Of a DNA stretch of 64,000 bases, positions 1 through 13,878 are shown piece by piece. The DNA comes from Neoechinorhynchus agilis (Eukaryota > Acanthocephala): positions 4,526,001 to 4,590,000 of the forward strand of contig CM121343.1 in the NCBI GenBank assembly GCA_051530055.1, given 5' to 3'. Each line of letters begins with the position of its first letter. Positions within the stretch are counted from its first letter, which is position 1. The notes beneath the pieces are model-generated. The model searched no databases. It was not told where the DNA came from and worked only from the letters and a program-made list of their open reading frames with translations. Both the position numbers and the translations under genes were made by a program.

Positions 1-2388
1 AAATCCTTAATCCACGTGGATGTCGATGAGAAACATTTGGATGCTGCTTACTAACGTAAATGACAAAACTAAATTTTCCTATAATTTTTCTGGGTTTGCT
101 GCACCTTTAATCACTGATATCAAATCAAGCAAAAAGCCAATATTCAAATCAATTCATTTAGCTCCGATGAAATTTTGCAGCACTCAGGATTACCCCGATT
201 TTTAACTGTGTTGCGGCGGTTCAGTTCGATAAAAATGCAATCTGAATAATTGAATCTTAATGCTGCAAAGAACAATTTTTGGACAGAGTCAGAGCGTATC
301 AATAATTAATGTAGCCCGGCAATCTAAACTACTTTTGCTTTTACTGCTAAATTTCGTAGAGGATACTCATAGAAAGGAAAAATCGTCACGAAATAAAAAG
401 TGAGGCGCGAGCACTAGTAGAGACTAAAATTCAAACAAAATGCACTCGGTTTGTTAAGCTTAAGATTTGTTAAATTCTCACAAAAACAACCATTTTCATA
501 AGAAGCATTCAGTGCCTCAAACATAAAAAGGTAAAATTAAAGTCAGCTTATAAAAAAGCGCAATATTTCGACCCTGCGATTCAACCTAGAATATAACGCA
601 GAACTACACTAATGATTCCAAGAATGTTTCTTGATTGCGCCGTTATTTAGAACTTAATCGAAAGGTTTAAAGTGAATTTCGAATTTTTGAAACATAAAGG
701 CCATATTAGTGTCACATTTTAAAATAGCGCAAAATTTTGAATTTACGACTAAATAATGAAAAACAATACCGCAATGCACCATGAATTCTACTTCGCTTTT
801 TAAACTCAAAAGCTTCTGGAAAACAAATGAAGGTCTTATGCTGTTTAATTATTTCGCTTTCTCCTTAAAACGAAGCTCAGAATACTGAAAACTGACAAGA
901 TCCAAGTGACAAACGGCTTAATAATGAAAAAGACAATAGCAGTGCACCAATCATCATGAAATGCCATTTTATAACGGTTTGGATACAAAATTTCAAAGTA
1001 AGTTTCCTCTTCCCTTCATCGAGGTATTTCGTCCCCTTTGGTTGTGTGCGTCATCAGCAGTAACGGATTCGAACCCTTCAGATCCCAGTTAAGGGTCACC
1101 GGGTTCGAATCCGTTACTGCTGATGACGCACACAACCAAAGGGAACGAAATACCTCGATGAAGGGAAGAGGAAACTCACTGTTGAGTCCCGCCTCCCCGG
1201 GAGGTATCTGAGAATCCGGAGGGATGCACAAACTTATAACCGTCTACGGTCTTGGGGCATTGAGCGCAGACCAGCGCTTCCCAGACCGAAATCGGTAGGC
1301 TACGGGTGTCCATTCGGCCGTGTATGGAAAAAATATCAATCAAAATTTCAAATCTTTTTTGTATGCATTTGGCAATTTTACCGTGACTTAAAAATTCTCT
1401 TTAGAAGAAGCTTTGAGCGATTGTAGGAGGAAAACTATACATTACAAAAGATCATAAAATCGGCGCAACATGTCGATCTTAAGGCCAGTAATTAAAAAGG
1501 ACATAAAATGCACCAATCAAGTCCAAGTATCTTTTATATAGGCTATTATTAATAAATAATTAAAAGTTGTTGACAAATAAAGTTTAAAATATACCGCCGT
1601 GGATTTGTTTGTATGTACCAATTGACGACATAAATGTCTGAACTAAAGATGAAAAAGTTTTTGTTAAGATGTTGTCTGTGAGTGCAACTCAATGCTAGGG
1701 ATCATTTTTCGAAATTAAACGCTATAGAAATTTAGGTTATGATATTGAACAATGGAAATATGATATCTTGTTATTTTAAGGTCACCGGATCAATTTGAGG
1801 TCTGATAAAGTTATGAACGAAAACCATTGGTTAATTTCACACTTGATCATGTGATCAGGGGTGAAAAAACTATTCATCGTTCAATGTTGTCTCACATAGA
1901 CGCTAGCACGGAATGAATACACAGAATCTTAACTCTTGTCGCTTTCTTTATGTTGTTGGATTGGTAGTGACATTGCGAAAATCGAACTAACAAACCACGA
2001 AGGAGTTGGAATTCGGTAAGAAGATGTGATCTCCGTGGCAAACGACGGTTTAAACCTTCGTCCATAGACCTTAGAATTAAAGTCTAGACAATGCCCAAAG
2101 TAATTCGTTGCCGATGACTATCCCCAGTACTCGTATCACAGTACGATCGATGTAGTAATAGGGAGAATCGGCGTTTGTCCTAGTGCTTTGGGAGAATAGC
2201 ACGCCACTTGAGAGAAGCCTGTAGAGATTGCGAGAAGACCGTTGTAACACGCATTATTCGCAGCGTCGCTTGGATCACGACTAAGACAAAAATAGGAATC
2301 TTGGATGATTCAAAAGTCTAAAATTCTAGTTTCATTTTTTGGCTTTCATGCATGTAATAAACACCCAAATCCGTCCTTAGATTTGTAG
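1..2388. other. Intergenic region, no gene recognised
   Basis: AT-rich sequence with only short unconvincing open frames on both strands. The one clear structure is the long hairpin at 1001-1176, described separately, followed by a GC-richer tail to about 1325 that may belong to the same tRNA-derived repeat. I saw no coding similarity. The last bases before 2389 form a T-rich AG acceptor that touches the next start codon. Confidence 0.6.
1001..1176. repeat. 76-bp inverted repeat carrying a tRNA B-box
   Basis: Two 76-nt arms (1001-1076 and 1101-1176) are reverse complements with one mismatch, separated by a 24-nt loop. The right arm begins with a tRNA-type B-box (GGTTCGAATCC at 1102-1112), so the arms look like two head-to-head copies of the same tRNA-derived (SINE-like) segment. 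The sequence after 1176 to about 1325 continues at higher GC than its surroundings and is probably the body of the element. Confidence 0.85.
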
Positions 2389-4344
2389 ATGACAAGGTCG
2401 CGGCAAAATCAAACCCAGGTAATTCAATCTTCAGTGGCAAAACAATGCGTATCAGACGAATATTTGTCACGAAGATATGTACCAATCGCTCCTCGTCCGG
2501 CTAGCGTTCAACCCAACGAGCTCTGCATTCTCGGAGGTCCAAGACAAGGAGTGTCTCGTGAAACGGATTCGTTTGCCTTATCACGCGAAGGTCGAAGTTG
2601 TCTTGTAAACTATGGAAATTATATGGAACAACAGGGCAATCAAGGAACGCAAAAGACTTTAAGACAATATCAACAGCTAATTCCTAATGTCACGACGCAT
2701 CGTGACAATAACTCGACAACATCCCTCAGTCCCATCGATTATGAAGTACGATTCGTCGTAACTAGTAGGAAAAAGGTGGAAGAGACAGCTAAAGCAAAAA
2801 ATAAACGTCAATCCGGCAACGATTCTAATAAATGCAGAGAAAAAGTTCCAACCAACCACTATCCAAATAGCATTGATTTGAGCGCATTCAAAGGCAAAGT
2901 GGTTCCGACTTTTGAAAATTTCACGGGAATGACTGAATCATCGACTGATAGACAGTCTCGTTCCTGTTCAATCAACTCACAGCGAAAAAGAAAAGTACCA
3001 TGCGTTGTAAATAAACAAATTTTAAAGCGGCACTGCAGCGAAGTTAGATCCGTGAGCAATTTTTTTATACCTGATGACAATGAAAATCCAAATTTATGTC
3101 AATTGCAACAATCAAATCAGCAATCAAAGTTATATTACGCCGCCGATGGAAACAAATTTCAGTATTTAGATCCAAAATCGTCGCAATGTTCATCGCAGGT
3201 ATCAGAGTCGGTGTTCTTCGACACCCCTGGGACCAATATGCTTACCTCAGCGTCTACTCAATGGAGGAGCGAGGAAGCCAGTGTTACACATCTTTATAGC
3301 GATCCGATAGCCAATGGGAATTTACGACAGTCGTTACAAGTTCGACAAACACAAAGTCAACAAGCTTACCGCGGCCGAGCTGACAATCAACAACTACCTA
3401 CAAATTCAACAACACTTTGCAACATATTAGGAGCGAACTCATTGTGTCAAATCGTTGATCCGCGCTGGAACGCTCAAGTGGCACATTCATCTCTCAACTA
3501 TGCCGCAAATCGTAAAAAGTCGCAACATTCCTCAGCATCATTAGTGAGCGAAAAAAATGGAGCGCATTCTAAAGCTTTTAACATTGAACATAATCAAAGT
3601 ACACAAAACGTTCATCAGTATAAACTCTCGCGGTCCAAAGCGGTCGACGGAGTTGCCGAAGTTCAGCTTCATTGTTCCAATGAACAGAAATCTCGTCTAC
3701 AGTCACATGCTGAAAAGAAAATTATTTACCATCCAACAAATCTGCATGTACAAAATGTTGACAGTATTGATCCTAAGATGATTTGTAAAAAATCAATCAA
3801 TCGTAGAACAGGCCAAATTGCAGTTGCTACAACGAACACTGGGCTGAAATTTCTGTTAAATCTAAACATATTCAATACTCACAGTGCTCTAGAAATACCA
3901 AACCCTAAACGAAAGGAACCGCGGATGAGCGACATAAAATCGCTTAATAACTACTATTTTAGTATGCCTATCCCGACTAATGCCGAGTTGTTGGAATATA
4001 AAATGAGCAATCTTGATCTGAATGCGAATGAGACTAGAGTTGCTCAGCCGCAAACAATCGTTGAGTACAAGTTCACCGAAATGGCCAAAAGTGCCATATT
4101 TACCTCGCGAGATGTTAAATCGGAAACGATCAAAGAGCGCCTGGAGTCCAAATTGGAAGAACAAAGGAAAGCACAAGAAATAATTACTGATATGGATCCA
4201 TGGGAAGAGGAATATGTAGCTCGAATGGCAGCGACTAAGCAATCCAAAAATACACGAAAATCAAAAACTACGGAAATGACAGCCCGCGAGCGATTTTGGG
4301 CATTTGCAGGTCTTGAAAAACCAAGCAGTGACGAGTTTTCTTGA
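2389..4344 (+). CDS. Unknown 651-aa low-complexity protein
   Basis: This is a single uninterrupted frame of 651 codons. The product is rich in Ser, Gln, Asn and Lys, with no signal peptide, membrane segment or domain I recognise, so it is probably mostly disordered. Basic clusters (for example SQRKRKVPC near residue 205) could be nuclear localisation signals. The best-ordered part is the C-terminus: an acidic and basic helix-like stretch with DPWEEEYVARMAATK followed by ARERFWAFAG. The start is chosen because a TTTGTAG acceptor ends exactly at the ATG, and an AATAAA lies at 4385-4390, 40 nt after the stop. A 651-codon frame is unlikely by chance, and three shorter antisense frames inside it look like shadows. 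Function unknown. Confidence 0.8.
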   Translation: MTRSRQNQTQVIQSSVAKQCVSDEYLSRRYVPIAPRPASVQPNELCILGGPRQGVSRETDSFALSREGRSCLVNYGNYMEQQGNQGTQKTLRQYQQLIPNVTTHRDNNSTTSLSPIDYEVRFVVTSRKKVEETAKAKNKRQSGNDSNKCREKVPTNHYPNSIDLSAFKGKVVPTFENFTGMTESSTDRQSRSCSINSQRKRKVPCVVNKQILKRHCSEVRSVSNFFIPDDNENPNLCQLQQSNQQSKLYYAADGNKFQYLDPKSSQCSSQVSESVFFDTPGTNMLTSASTQWRSEEASVTHLYSDPIANGNLRQSLQVRQTQSQQAYRGRADNQQLPTNSTTLCNILGANSLCQIVDPRWNAQVAHSSLNYAANRKKSQHSSASLVSEKNGAHSKAFNIEHNQSTQNVHQYKLSRSKAVDGVAEVQLHCSNEQKSRLQSHAEKKIIYHPTNLHVQNVDSIDPKMICKKSINRRTGQIAVATTNTGLKFLLNLNIFNTHSALEIPNPKRKEPRMSDIKSLNNYYFSMPIPTNAELLEYKMSNLDLNANETRVAQPQTIVEYKFTEMAKSAIFTSRDVKSETIKERLESKLEEQRKAQEIITDMDPWEEEYVARMAATKQSKNTRKSKTTEMTARERFWAFAGLEKPSSDEFS

Positions 4345-5541
4345 CTTTATATATACACGAATCTTACATAAAGTTTATAAATATAATAAATAGTTCAAAG
4401 ATATCGCTTTTTTCTTGTTTAGGAATTTAAAACAGTTTACGTGCTCTGTACTATCTAATTTGCTGCATTCAATAGTAAGATGAATTTTGTAGTCGTTTTT
4501 TTTAACTAATATTGCCTCTCATATATATGGCCAAAGGTACGATAGCTCAATAAAAACGTAATTTATATTAATGTTTGTGTGCGAATAATTACGAATGCAC
4601 CATTTTTGAGGTATATATTGGCTATTTACTCTTTGAAAACAAAAATAATATAATTTTCACATACTCCATGGTTTAAATTCCACAAATCGATCACAGTAAG
4701 CGCGATTGAAACGGAAAATATGAACGGTTCTTAGTATAACTAATAGTTTCATAAGCTAGTATTTTGAGCAAGTTACACTTCGTAAAATCATAATCCGGTA
4801 AATATATTTTTAGCGTTAGTTATTTCTTGGATTGCTAACCAAACATAGATAAAAGGGCTTCCAATATTCCCGTAGTTGCTCATTTTGTCAACCATTTCGA
4901 TAGAACAGACTTTAGATAGTCATATAAATCCTTTATATTAGCTTTGGGGGAAAATATATGTTCTTTTGATAGTTTTTCCACCCCGGATTTAAATTCACTA
5001 ATTTATTGACCCGATATTTCACCTATCGGATAATTGCAACATTATTAAGTTTATCATTGTTTGCAAGTGTTTACGACGTTAGACACTTGTAAACAATGAT
5101 AAAGCTTGAGAAAATGTCGGAATTATCGGATAGGTGAAATATCGGGGAAATAGATTAGTGAATTTAAATTCGGGGTGGCAAAACTACCAAAAGAAAATAA
5201 ATCCTTTAGATCCGTGTGAAAATCAAAACGAATATGTTCTTTTAAAAATGTTAATCGAATTTTTCTACAGGTACAAATCGAATGTAGAAAATGACATTTT
5301 TTTTTAAAATGCGCAAAATGTTATCCTGATAGCGGTACATCTATTTTTTATAGGTTTGAATTATTCTCGGAAACGGCACGTTTTCTCTGCAAATGTTCCG
5401 CATTTAGTCACAATTGTTTAAATTGAACATCACTCACTCTTACACTTGCGCTTGGTTTGCATTCTGTGAATAAATAGGTAGACGAGCGAAAGAGTGAATC
5501 GAGCACAAGCTGAAGGGAGTGTCTGTGCGACACGAGGTAGA
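4345..5541. other. Intergenic region with one foldback element
   Basis: Downstream of the unknown gene's polyadenylation signal the sequence is AT-rich and has no coding frame I can support. It contains the foldback element at 4961-5195. The last 100 bases are presumably the 5' flank of the PI4KA gene. Confidence 0.6.
4961..5195. mobile_element. MITE-like foldback element, copy 1
   Basis: This is a 235-bp imperfect palindrome. The ends read TTCTTTTGATAG and its near complement, followed inward by CCACCCCGGATTTAAATTC, then CACTAATTTATT and CGATATTTCACCTATC, with the centre near 5078. It has no coding capacity. The same terminal sequence recurs at 40531-40621 (one arm only) and 62834-62962 (short palindrome), which marks it as a dispersed non-autonomous family. 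The transposase source is not in the window. Confidence 0.85.
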
Positions 5542-8500
5542 ATGTCTCATCAAGCACAAACGGATCTCCTACTCGATTATGCATGGATGATTGGAAAACG
5601 CAAATTGGACAACAAAGTGGCTGATCTAGTAAATAAATGCCCTACTCCGTCTGAAATTGTTGAAGGAAAATCTTCATTTACAATTCAAAAAAGACAAAGA
5701 CTCCACATTTTGGCAGTTTGCCAGTGTGCTCTAGTGGCAGATAGAGCATGCCATGTTCAATTGACATGCGCTACGTTCATAAGTAGGCTAATTGGACAAC
5801 TATATAAAGCCAACTTTCAAAACAAGATAATAAACGAGCAAACCGATAATCTGGTTTCCGCGACAAGTTCCATTCTAGACACTGATACATTCATACTGTG
5901 CCTCGTTCGAACCGCATGCGAACTTATTGATATATTAGAGCGTTTTTCAAACGAAAAAAAAGTTTATGTGGTACTAACTGAGGTAAATGTTTGCATACAA
6001 ATCCAAATGTCTGAGGGTAATCTAATTTTAGCTTAAAAAGTCCAAAATAGGACTGCTGATAGGCTTATTGAAACAATTACATTCGGATGTTAAATCAACC
6101 TCGTGGATTACCGAAAGGTTGATGGTTATTATAAGCGCCACAAGAGCTTCGCGAAGGTTTGGTTTCTTTTACTACCATTTCGACTAATTTGCTAAAGGAT
6201 CCAAGAAACCGGATCTCTTGTACTTCATCTATTGTGTTGTGGCTCCAACAATAGGCGTTCGATTAGATTTCAGCAATGTGAATATTGCCAATTACTTGGA
6301 ACTCAAAAGAGCGACATTGAAGATGCGTTAATGTGTTCATTATTTAATCGTTCCAATAGATCGACATTGCACATTCCTTCTATAGAACTGCTGCTAAAAG
6401 AGTGTAAGAAACTCATGAGTCCCGATTTTTTCCAAAGGTTGTACAATCGATATGCAAGTCACATTCCAGGGCTATGTCTAACTCTTGAATGCTACGAAAT
6501 GCTCCGTGAGTTTCATCTACCTGAAATTCTAGGCGATGTGGCTGTAAACAAAGAGCTGAAGAAACTTTTAAAGTTGATTCTGAACAACATTCGAAGTACA
6601 CGTTGCTTCTTATTTACAACTCGGGATCGAATCTTTTTTAGTCATGTGTACCACAACTATGAAGATGTCCTTTCTCAATTTCTAAACATACAATCCCGGG
6701 TTGATTCCGCGATACTAGAGCTGGAATTCTTGCTGGCTGTTGATTTTCCGAATCGACGGATATCGTAGGCTTCGTGTTTTCAATGCCTGGCTTACAAGAA
6801 GCAAGAGCGAGATATTTGACGCTTTCAACTTTAAAAGTTTGTTTAAAGCACCGATAGAGCATCCCAAATATTTTTTATTAAAGCCAGCGATTTATTCTTT
6901 ATGATTATTCAAATGCAATTTCCTTAATCTGTACTTTTAGGTCCATAAATAACGTTAGTCGTTCGTATGCAAAAATGATTAATTTTTTCCTTGAACATGT
7001 AATCATAGCTGATGTCCTTGATTGCACTATGATTCGCAAAAACGTTATTTGTATGCACTAAAAAGCCCTAATTGATAATTTGTTAGACATTACATTTTTA
7101 AACAATCGTATTATTACTCAAAATTTGCATGTATAAATTGAAATGATTTTTCTGGATGCAGTTTTCTTGGAGAATCCTGTACTTTTGAAGCTATCGATAA
7201 TGCAATTTTTAATGTATCTCAACGTTTTAGCTGTAAACTCTCCATTTATCAAGATATAGAAATCTAATTAACTTTTTTAAACGAGCTGGTATTACATTTC
7301 TTAAATTTCTTTTCCACATCGAGATTCGTTGATTTGGTGGACACGGTTCTTCGTACAGTGGTCAAACAATTTAACCCACCAATAATGTTGGGTTCAACAG
7401 AATGGTGCGAAATGAACGATGGAACTCTTCCTTGCTTCATGTGTATATTCGGACTTGATAGCAATCATCTTTCTTCAATACATCATTGCACTTGTGATCC
7501 AAAATCACCGAACTATGAGCAGAATGTCATATCCAATCAGGATGTTTTTATCCGCAGCAGACTTAGGTTCATTAAAACATTGAACGGGATTTTAATTGAA
7601 ATATGCAAGAAGCAGCGTTCTCTACAGCCCGTTGTCGTTCGATTTATATTTTACTCCATCACCGAATCCAATGGATTGTTATCAGCACTCCAGAATACCA
7701 ATAAAACTAGCAATGTTGTCTCCAGTGACTTAAGGAGAATGGTTATACATACGCTTGTTTCCAATCTTTGTCAATGCTCAAAATTAAATGATTCGGAGAT
7801 CGTATCAAATACGTGGTCAATTGAGGGAGTCTTGTCTACAACCTTAGAGCCTCAACATCCCTTAGAAACTACTGATTCAACACATTCCACTAACCATTTA
7901 GTGGCAAGCTTACTTTCTCTACATTTGCTGGATCCTACAATTACGGATAATTTTATCCAAAACCTATTTACTGTATGCGAAGAAAACGCATTCGAAACGA
8001 CTGTATTTAATTTTATGTGCCAAGTAGTTTCTGGAATGCTAGGAAGGACAAAAAAACTCGCAGTTAAATCCTACGATGAACATAATCCTATCGGCCCTAA
8101 TACTATTCTGCATGTGGTCTTCCTTGATGTTGTTGGAAGATTGTACCATGAAAGCTATGCCTTGCGGGATTATCGTCAATCGAGCTTTTATATTCGGATT
8201 CTGGGAAGTTTGTCGAATTCGATCAGAGATGGCACATTGAATAGTCAGCATTTATTACAGCGGTTGCTCTTTGTGCTTTTGGAATTGTTCGTTAGCACAG
8301 CACGGGAGCGCACAAGTCTATCTCAAATAGGAGCAATCATCAATCTACTGAATTCGATTAATAAAATTATCGGTGATATATCAGCAAAGATAGACAAGCA
8401 ATTTAACAATACTAAACTCTTAACACGAAGAAAACTATTTAGAGATGTTTGGATGTACAATACGCTCTTTTTTAGTTGTCCTTTAGCCAATGATTTTGAC

Positions 8501-11500
8501 AAGCGTGAAACCTATAAAACAAATCATTTCGGGCCTCTTTCAAGTATATCTCCTGCGATCGTCGTCGGTGATCATCTTCGCGAGTTGCTCTTCTATTCCG
8601 ACTTGAAGGTTGCCGGCACAAATGGAGGGCGGGGATTGAGAATAAAGGAAATCGCGTTTGGGTTTGCCACTTCAGACGACGAAAAGGCGGTTCTTGGCAG
8701 ACTTTCTCCAAGTGGACTTCTTTATCTTCTGGCGGTGAAAACACTTGAAAGTTGTAGGTTTGTGTGGTTTCATTAATTAAGCATTCTACAACCATAGGTC
8801 ATTTAGAGTCACCTACAAGCTTCGTCGTGATGATCCGACTAAAACTGAGAATCCATTCGAGAAAATGTTCGAATATTTGGAAGACCCTTACATACAAAGC
8901 GACAAATCAAATATCTGGATCTGCATCAAGAAAATAGCTGAGCTGTGCTTTAACTCTTATGTAACAAGCATGAAAATGGTACAACTGGATGCTGATTGTG
9001 AGATTCGCATTCTACAATTGTCATATATATTGCTCCATAGAACGTGTCATTTTTATTTTGAACTATCTAAACTTTCCGTTCAATTACTCAATGCACTGTT
9101 AAATAAAACAAATTTTCCAATTATTATTTGGAATTACAAATTCCTTGAAGGATTTATGGACTATTTTCAGCTATCTTCATTGTCTGCGCCGCTGAACACG
9201 ATTAATGACAAGAACGTTAAATTGTTTCAAGATCGAGTGCTTTCAAACTTTGTCTCAATAGTTGCACAACCGTCCGAGAAGCACAGAAGCTTACTAAATG
9301 CGGTTGTCACAATGGCAATGGATCATCCAAGTGAGCGAGCTATACAATTAAAAGAACTGAGTAATCTATGGGATCGTATAATATCTGAAGCTACCTCCTA
9401 TGCTCCGCTGATGACTAAATCACACATACAGAACTATTTGTTTCGGACTTCAAGCGTAAAAAATAGAATCGGTGATGTGGAGCAATTTCATTCTCATCCG
9501 GCTTTAATGATCGCAGTAAATATAATAAGTGGAGGTAATAAAAACAATATGCTGGAAGCACCAATCACTGAAGGCCATTCTCATCACCTGAGGACTACGG
9601 GATCACTTGTTCACAATGAGTTTTTTCCAGTTCTACTCTCAAAATCCTACAGCATCGGATATATCCATGGAATGGATTTCGTTCCGGTGAATGACCTTCT
9701 AAACGAATTGGAAAATCAGATTCGTTTCCATATGAGCGGCGTTAATGAAATCATACAAAGTTTCACTTCACCAACAGCGAACGTAATTGTGGATTGTATA
9801 CAAACGACCTCGATTACTATGAAAACAAACAACAAAGAATCCAATGGAGAACCTTTCCCAGCCAGCATAAACACCATTCTTTTCAGAATTAGTGCTTTGC
9901 TCGTATACCACAAAGGTCAGCAAAGTGTAAATCCCCGTTTTTTTTATAAAAATGAGATACTGGTGATTATTTAGGTGTTCGATCAGATGCTGTTTGTGAG
10001 AAAAGGCTGCTAAATATGATTGCTTGGATTCCAGGTCTTATTCTCACAAAAGAAGCAGTATTAGCTGCGGTTGAGTGTTGGACGTGGCTCTTGTCCGCTC
10101 GTCCGGATTTATCGCTATCATTATTAGAAAAAATCAACGACTCTTGGAAAAATACTGTGCAGACTCAGAGAGGCATTTTCTCACATGAAGTCTTGGCGGA
10201 AAATCAAGCTTCGTTTGATGGTCCACTTTGTTCTGGCCCACCTAAATTGGACAATCGATCGAATCAGGAAAAGAATGGGCTTTCATCCTGCACGTTCACC
10301 GACTTGGTAATGCCACATTTGATTTGGCTTACTTTTATTGACGAGCAAGTTAAACTGTCACTGCTCGGAAATCCACAAACCTTTCATATGTTTGTGGATA
10401 TGTTGCATCACTCATTGGGGATTCATCACACCGGCGAAAGGAGAGCATACTCTACCGATAGTACCGCTTTAAGTTTTAAAAGTGATTCAGTGCCCACGAT
10501 TTCCACCAACATTGCGGCTGTTGGACCCTTGTTTAAACTCCTTTTGATTGTGATGCGCTGTGTTCAACATGGAGTAAATGAGAGCAATAGAAGCAATCAA
10601 CTAAGTGCTCTTAAAGAGCGGGTAATTGCAACAATAACAAGATACTTTTCTGGACCACCTCAATTTCCAATGAAAGACATGATAAGCATGCTAGATGATA
10701 TCGAAACCTTGTCAGCTCTTTTCAGCTTCTTAAAATCAGAACAGCCCGTCGAAGAATTTTCAACCGATTCGGAAGCACCGAACAGGATGGTTAGTATGAT
10801 AGGCGAGTACCATGGCGGACCAATCATTTCTAATATTGCATTCCGATCATTTACCGATATTTTCTACGAAACCTACATGGATAATTTTGGTTACGTCAAG
10901 TATTTGGTTAGGTTCGTGATGTCCAATAAAGAGGGAGAGTGCACATTGTCGCCAAAAAAGGATCATATGATTGATATGGATGTCGATTTAATTCGGTGAC
11001 TCTTAATCTTATGTTCCATTTGGATTAAGAGACGCCGCTTTAGGAAGTTTTAAGAATATATTGAATCGAAATAGCAGATTAGATGATCGATCATTGCAAA
11101 GGATATCGAAAAGGCCTTCAAAAAGTCTTCGATGCAGCTCACAAAGAAGCTTCGTAATTTCTGCGCAGCCACTAGCACTTACCAAGGCGTCTTCAGATAT
11201 GCATTTAAACGAAAAACACGTTACCAAACCAGGGTCCTATCGATATTTCAAAAATGCAGCGAGCAGATTCAAAGTAGCGATCAGCCATAAGCTACTAGAC
11301 GATCCTGGCAATCACAACTCTGCAATAAAGCAGAAAATGCAAAGCCGGAGCACCTCCTATGAGCAAAGAGCTACGTTTTTCCGTTCTCTTAATGGTAAGA
11401 AAACCAATCTTAGTTTTTATATATCAAGTGTCTATTAGAAGGACGTCCTAAGCAAAGAATTTTATCGATAAAATTAAGTCAACGGCATGACTTTATCCTT

Positions 11501-13878
11501 TCACTATTGGTAATGTTTTTATCTTTGATATGCAGCGTAACCCACAGCACCATTTTACTAGGCATTAGAAATAAAAAGATTTAAAAATTGTCTCAATCCA
11601 TTCATGAAAGCCGAAATAATTTCTCTCTATTCCAAATACGTTGAAAATGTGGACACTTGGACGTCTAGAAATGAACCACGTGGATCAGACGTTGCTAATG
11701 AAAACAATTTGTTTGATCCAGCAAACGATACTAATGAAGTTTCGATCTTTAATGACACGATTATTAAATGGGTCAGAATGATCGAGCAATTATGGGATGT
11801 GAACCCGTTGGTATGTACATGGACATATTCCAGGGTATCTTCAGAGAGAATATGGCTTACCCTTGCGCGTTTAATGCAATCGGAACCTTCGGTTTTTTTA
11901 TTAGATTGTTCATATTCATTTCAGTTTGCCATTGGAACACTTGATTCGGTCCGAAGTAAACTCAACAGTGCCGATTCCCATGTCGATGGCGCGCCGGATT
12001 TTACGACAGCCGTAAAATGGTCTGGTCTCAAAAGGAATTGTCCTTATTGCGCAGGAGTTTCAAATTATAAACAACGCCTATATCCACTGATCCTTATATG
12101 GTGTTCAATAAATCCAATCGATGCATTATCGTTTCTCTTTCAATCGGGTGGATGTACAGCCGTTAACAATAAAAGTGCTTCAACATTACGTCCTAAGGAC
12201 CGTTCAAGTAAATCACCTTTATCTTCTTCTATTCAACAATCGTTAGTTACTACTTCGTATGCTCTCCATTTCACTGCTTATCATAATTCGCCTCCTGTTG
12301 CCGATGAGCATTATTTATCCAAATTATCAGAATCAAGCTACCCGTTATTAAATCCAATACTCACGCAGTACGCTTGCCGATGTCTGATGAGATATAATGC
12401 TGACATCCTAATAACATATATTCCTCAATTCATTCAAGCTTCCCGTTACGATATGCTGGGTATTGTGGAAATGCTCATTTGCCATTTAGCTGCCAAATCG
12501 AATCTGTTGGCCCATCAGCTTCTTTGGGATATGAAAACTAACTGTTTTCTAAATGAAGAAACCCCAGACGGGCTAATGCAACCTATAATGGAACGATTGA
12601 TTGGTAGAATCACTGATAGATTCGGCATACGGGAAAACACTTTTTATAGGCGCGAAGTCACTTTTACCGATGCACTTGTTTCGGTCTCAAAAGTCTTAAA
12701 AGGCTACCGGAAAGGCGCGGATCGACAGAAAGCATGCTTCGAGAACATTAAGACAGTTGTTGTTCCTAGCGATGGATGTTGTTACCTACCTAGTAACCCA
12801 AGTTCGATTGTCCAATCGGTCATTTATGCTTCAGCTAGCTCAATTGTTCTTTATTCGCTATCGGAGTGACTTTTAATAAAGAATCGATGGGCATAAACCC
12901 ATGCATAGCGCTGCCAAAGCACCGTTTCGATGTACTTTTATTGTTCACGATGTTCAAAAACTAGAAGTGATGGAAAAACATTGCCTTGATTACGAAGAGT
13001 ACAGGTCATTTGCTAATTTGCATTTACAAGATTCACTTGTCCGTAATAGAAGACGTGATTCAAAACAGTCCAAACCTGATCAATCATTTTACTTAAGAAA
13101 GCAAATGGTGATTTTAAAAGTCGGTGATGATGTTAGACAGGACATGTTAACTTTACAGCTTATTCGAATGTTCAAAAATATTTATGACTCAATCGGACTT
13201 GACCTTTATTTGTATCCATACAATGTCGTATCGACTGGTCCTGGCAAAGGCGTGATTGAATGTGTTCCGGATTCACAATCAAGAGATGAAATTGGACGAA
13301 GGGTTGATGGCGACATGTTCCAGTATTTCTTAAGGAAATTTGGACCTATCAATTCTGAAGCATACCAAATTGCAAGGTCGAACTTTATACGCTCTATGGC
13401 CGCTTATAGTGTAGTAGTGTTTATTCTTCAAATCAAAGATCGTCATAATGGCAATATTCTAATCAATGAAACGGGTCATGTAATCCACATCGATTTCGGT
13501 TTCATTCTTGAAATATCACCTGGGGGGAATATAGGAATTGAGCCAGACATAAAGTTAACGAATGAAATGATGCTTATAATGGGAGGCAGTGAAGATTCCC
13601 ATGCTTTTGAACAATTTAAAAAATATTCGGTGGAAGCATATCTTGCACTCAGACCCTTCAGACGCCAGATATGCAATATCGTCGCGATGATGCTCGACAC
13701 AAAATTACCCTGCTTCCTTGGTAGAGCCGTTCAACTGCTTGATTCCAGATTTCAACCAGAACTAGACGATACCAAAGCAGCAGAATACATGCAGAACATT
13801 ATCTATAATTGTACACGGGCGTTGCGATCACAACTCTATGACTTATTTCAATATTATCAAAATCAGATTCAAATGTAA
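5542..13878 (+). CDS. PI4KA: Phosphatidylinositol 4-kinase alpha
   Basis: This lipid kinase makes PI4P from phosphatidylinositol, in animals mainly at the plasma membrane with TTC7 and FAM126. The catalytic domain in the last block (12901-13878) is plain: KVGDDVRQDM, VVSTGPGKGVIECVPD, the catalytic loop QIKDRHNGNILI, HIDFGF, and the C-terminus DLFQYYQNQI. The preceding block (11604-12869) carries the PIK helical domain (ASRYDMLGIVEML, LLAHQLLWDMKTN). The long N-terminal solenoid lies in blocks 5542-5982, 6032-6156, 6198-about 6890, 7334-8776, 8865-9974, 10016-10999 and 11061-11438. These are split by very short introns; I verified the junctions 5982/6032 and 6156/6198. Coding sequence between 6768 and 7334 is present but its junctions were not resolved. 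The ATG at 5542 is preferred over the in-frame GTG at 5494; an AG lies 1 nt before it. AATAAA at 13911. Confidence 0.95.

Noticed and set aside
3889-4242. 117-codon antisense frame in the unknown gene
   Set aside because: Mirror of the long sense frame; no independent support.
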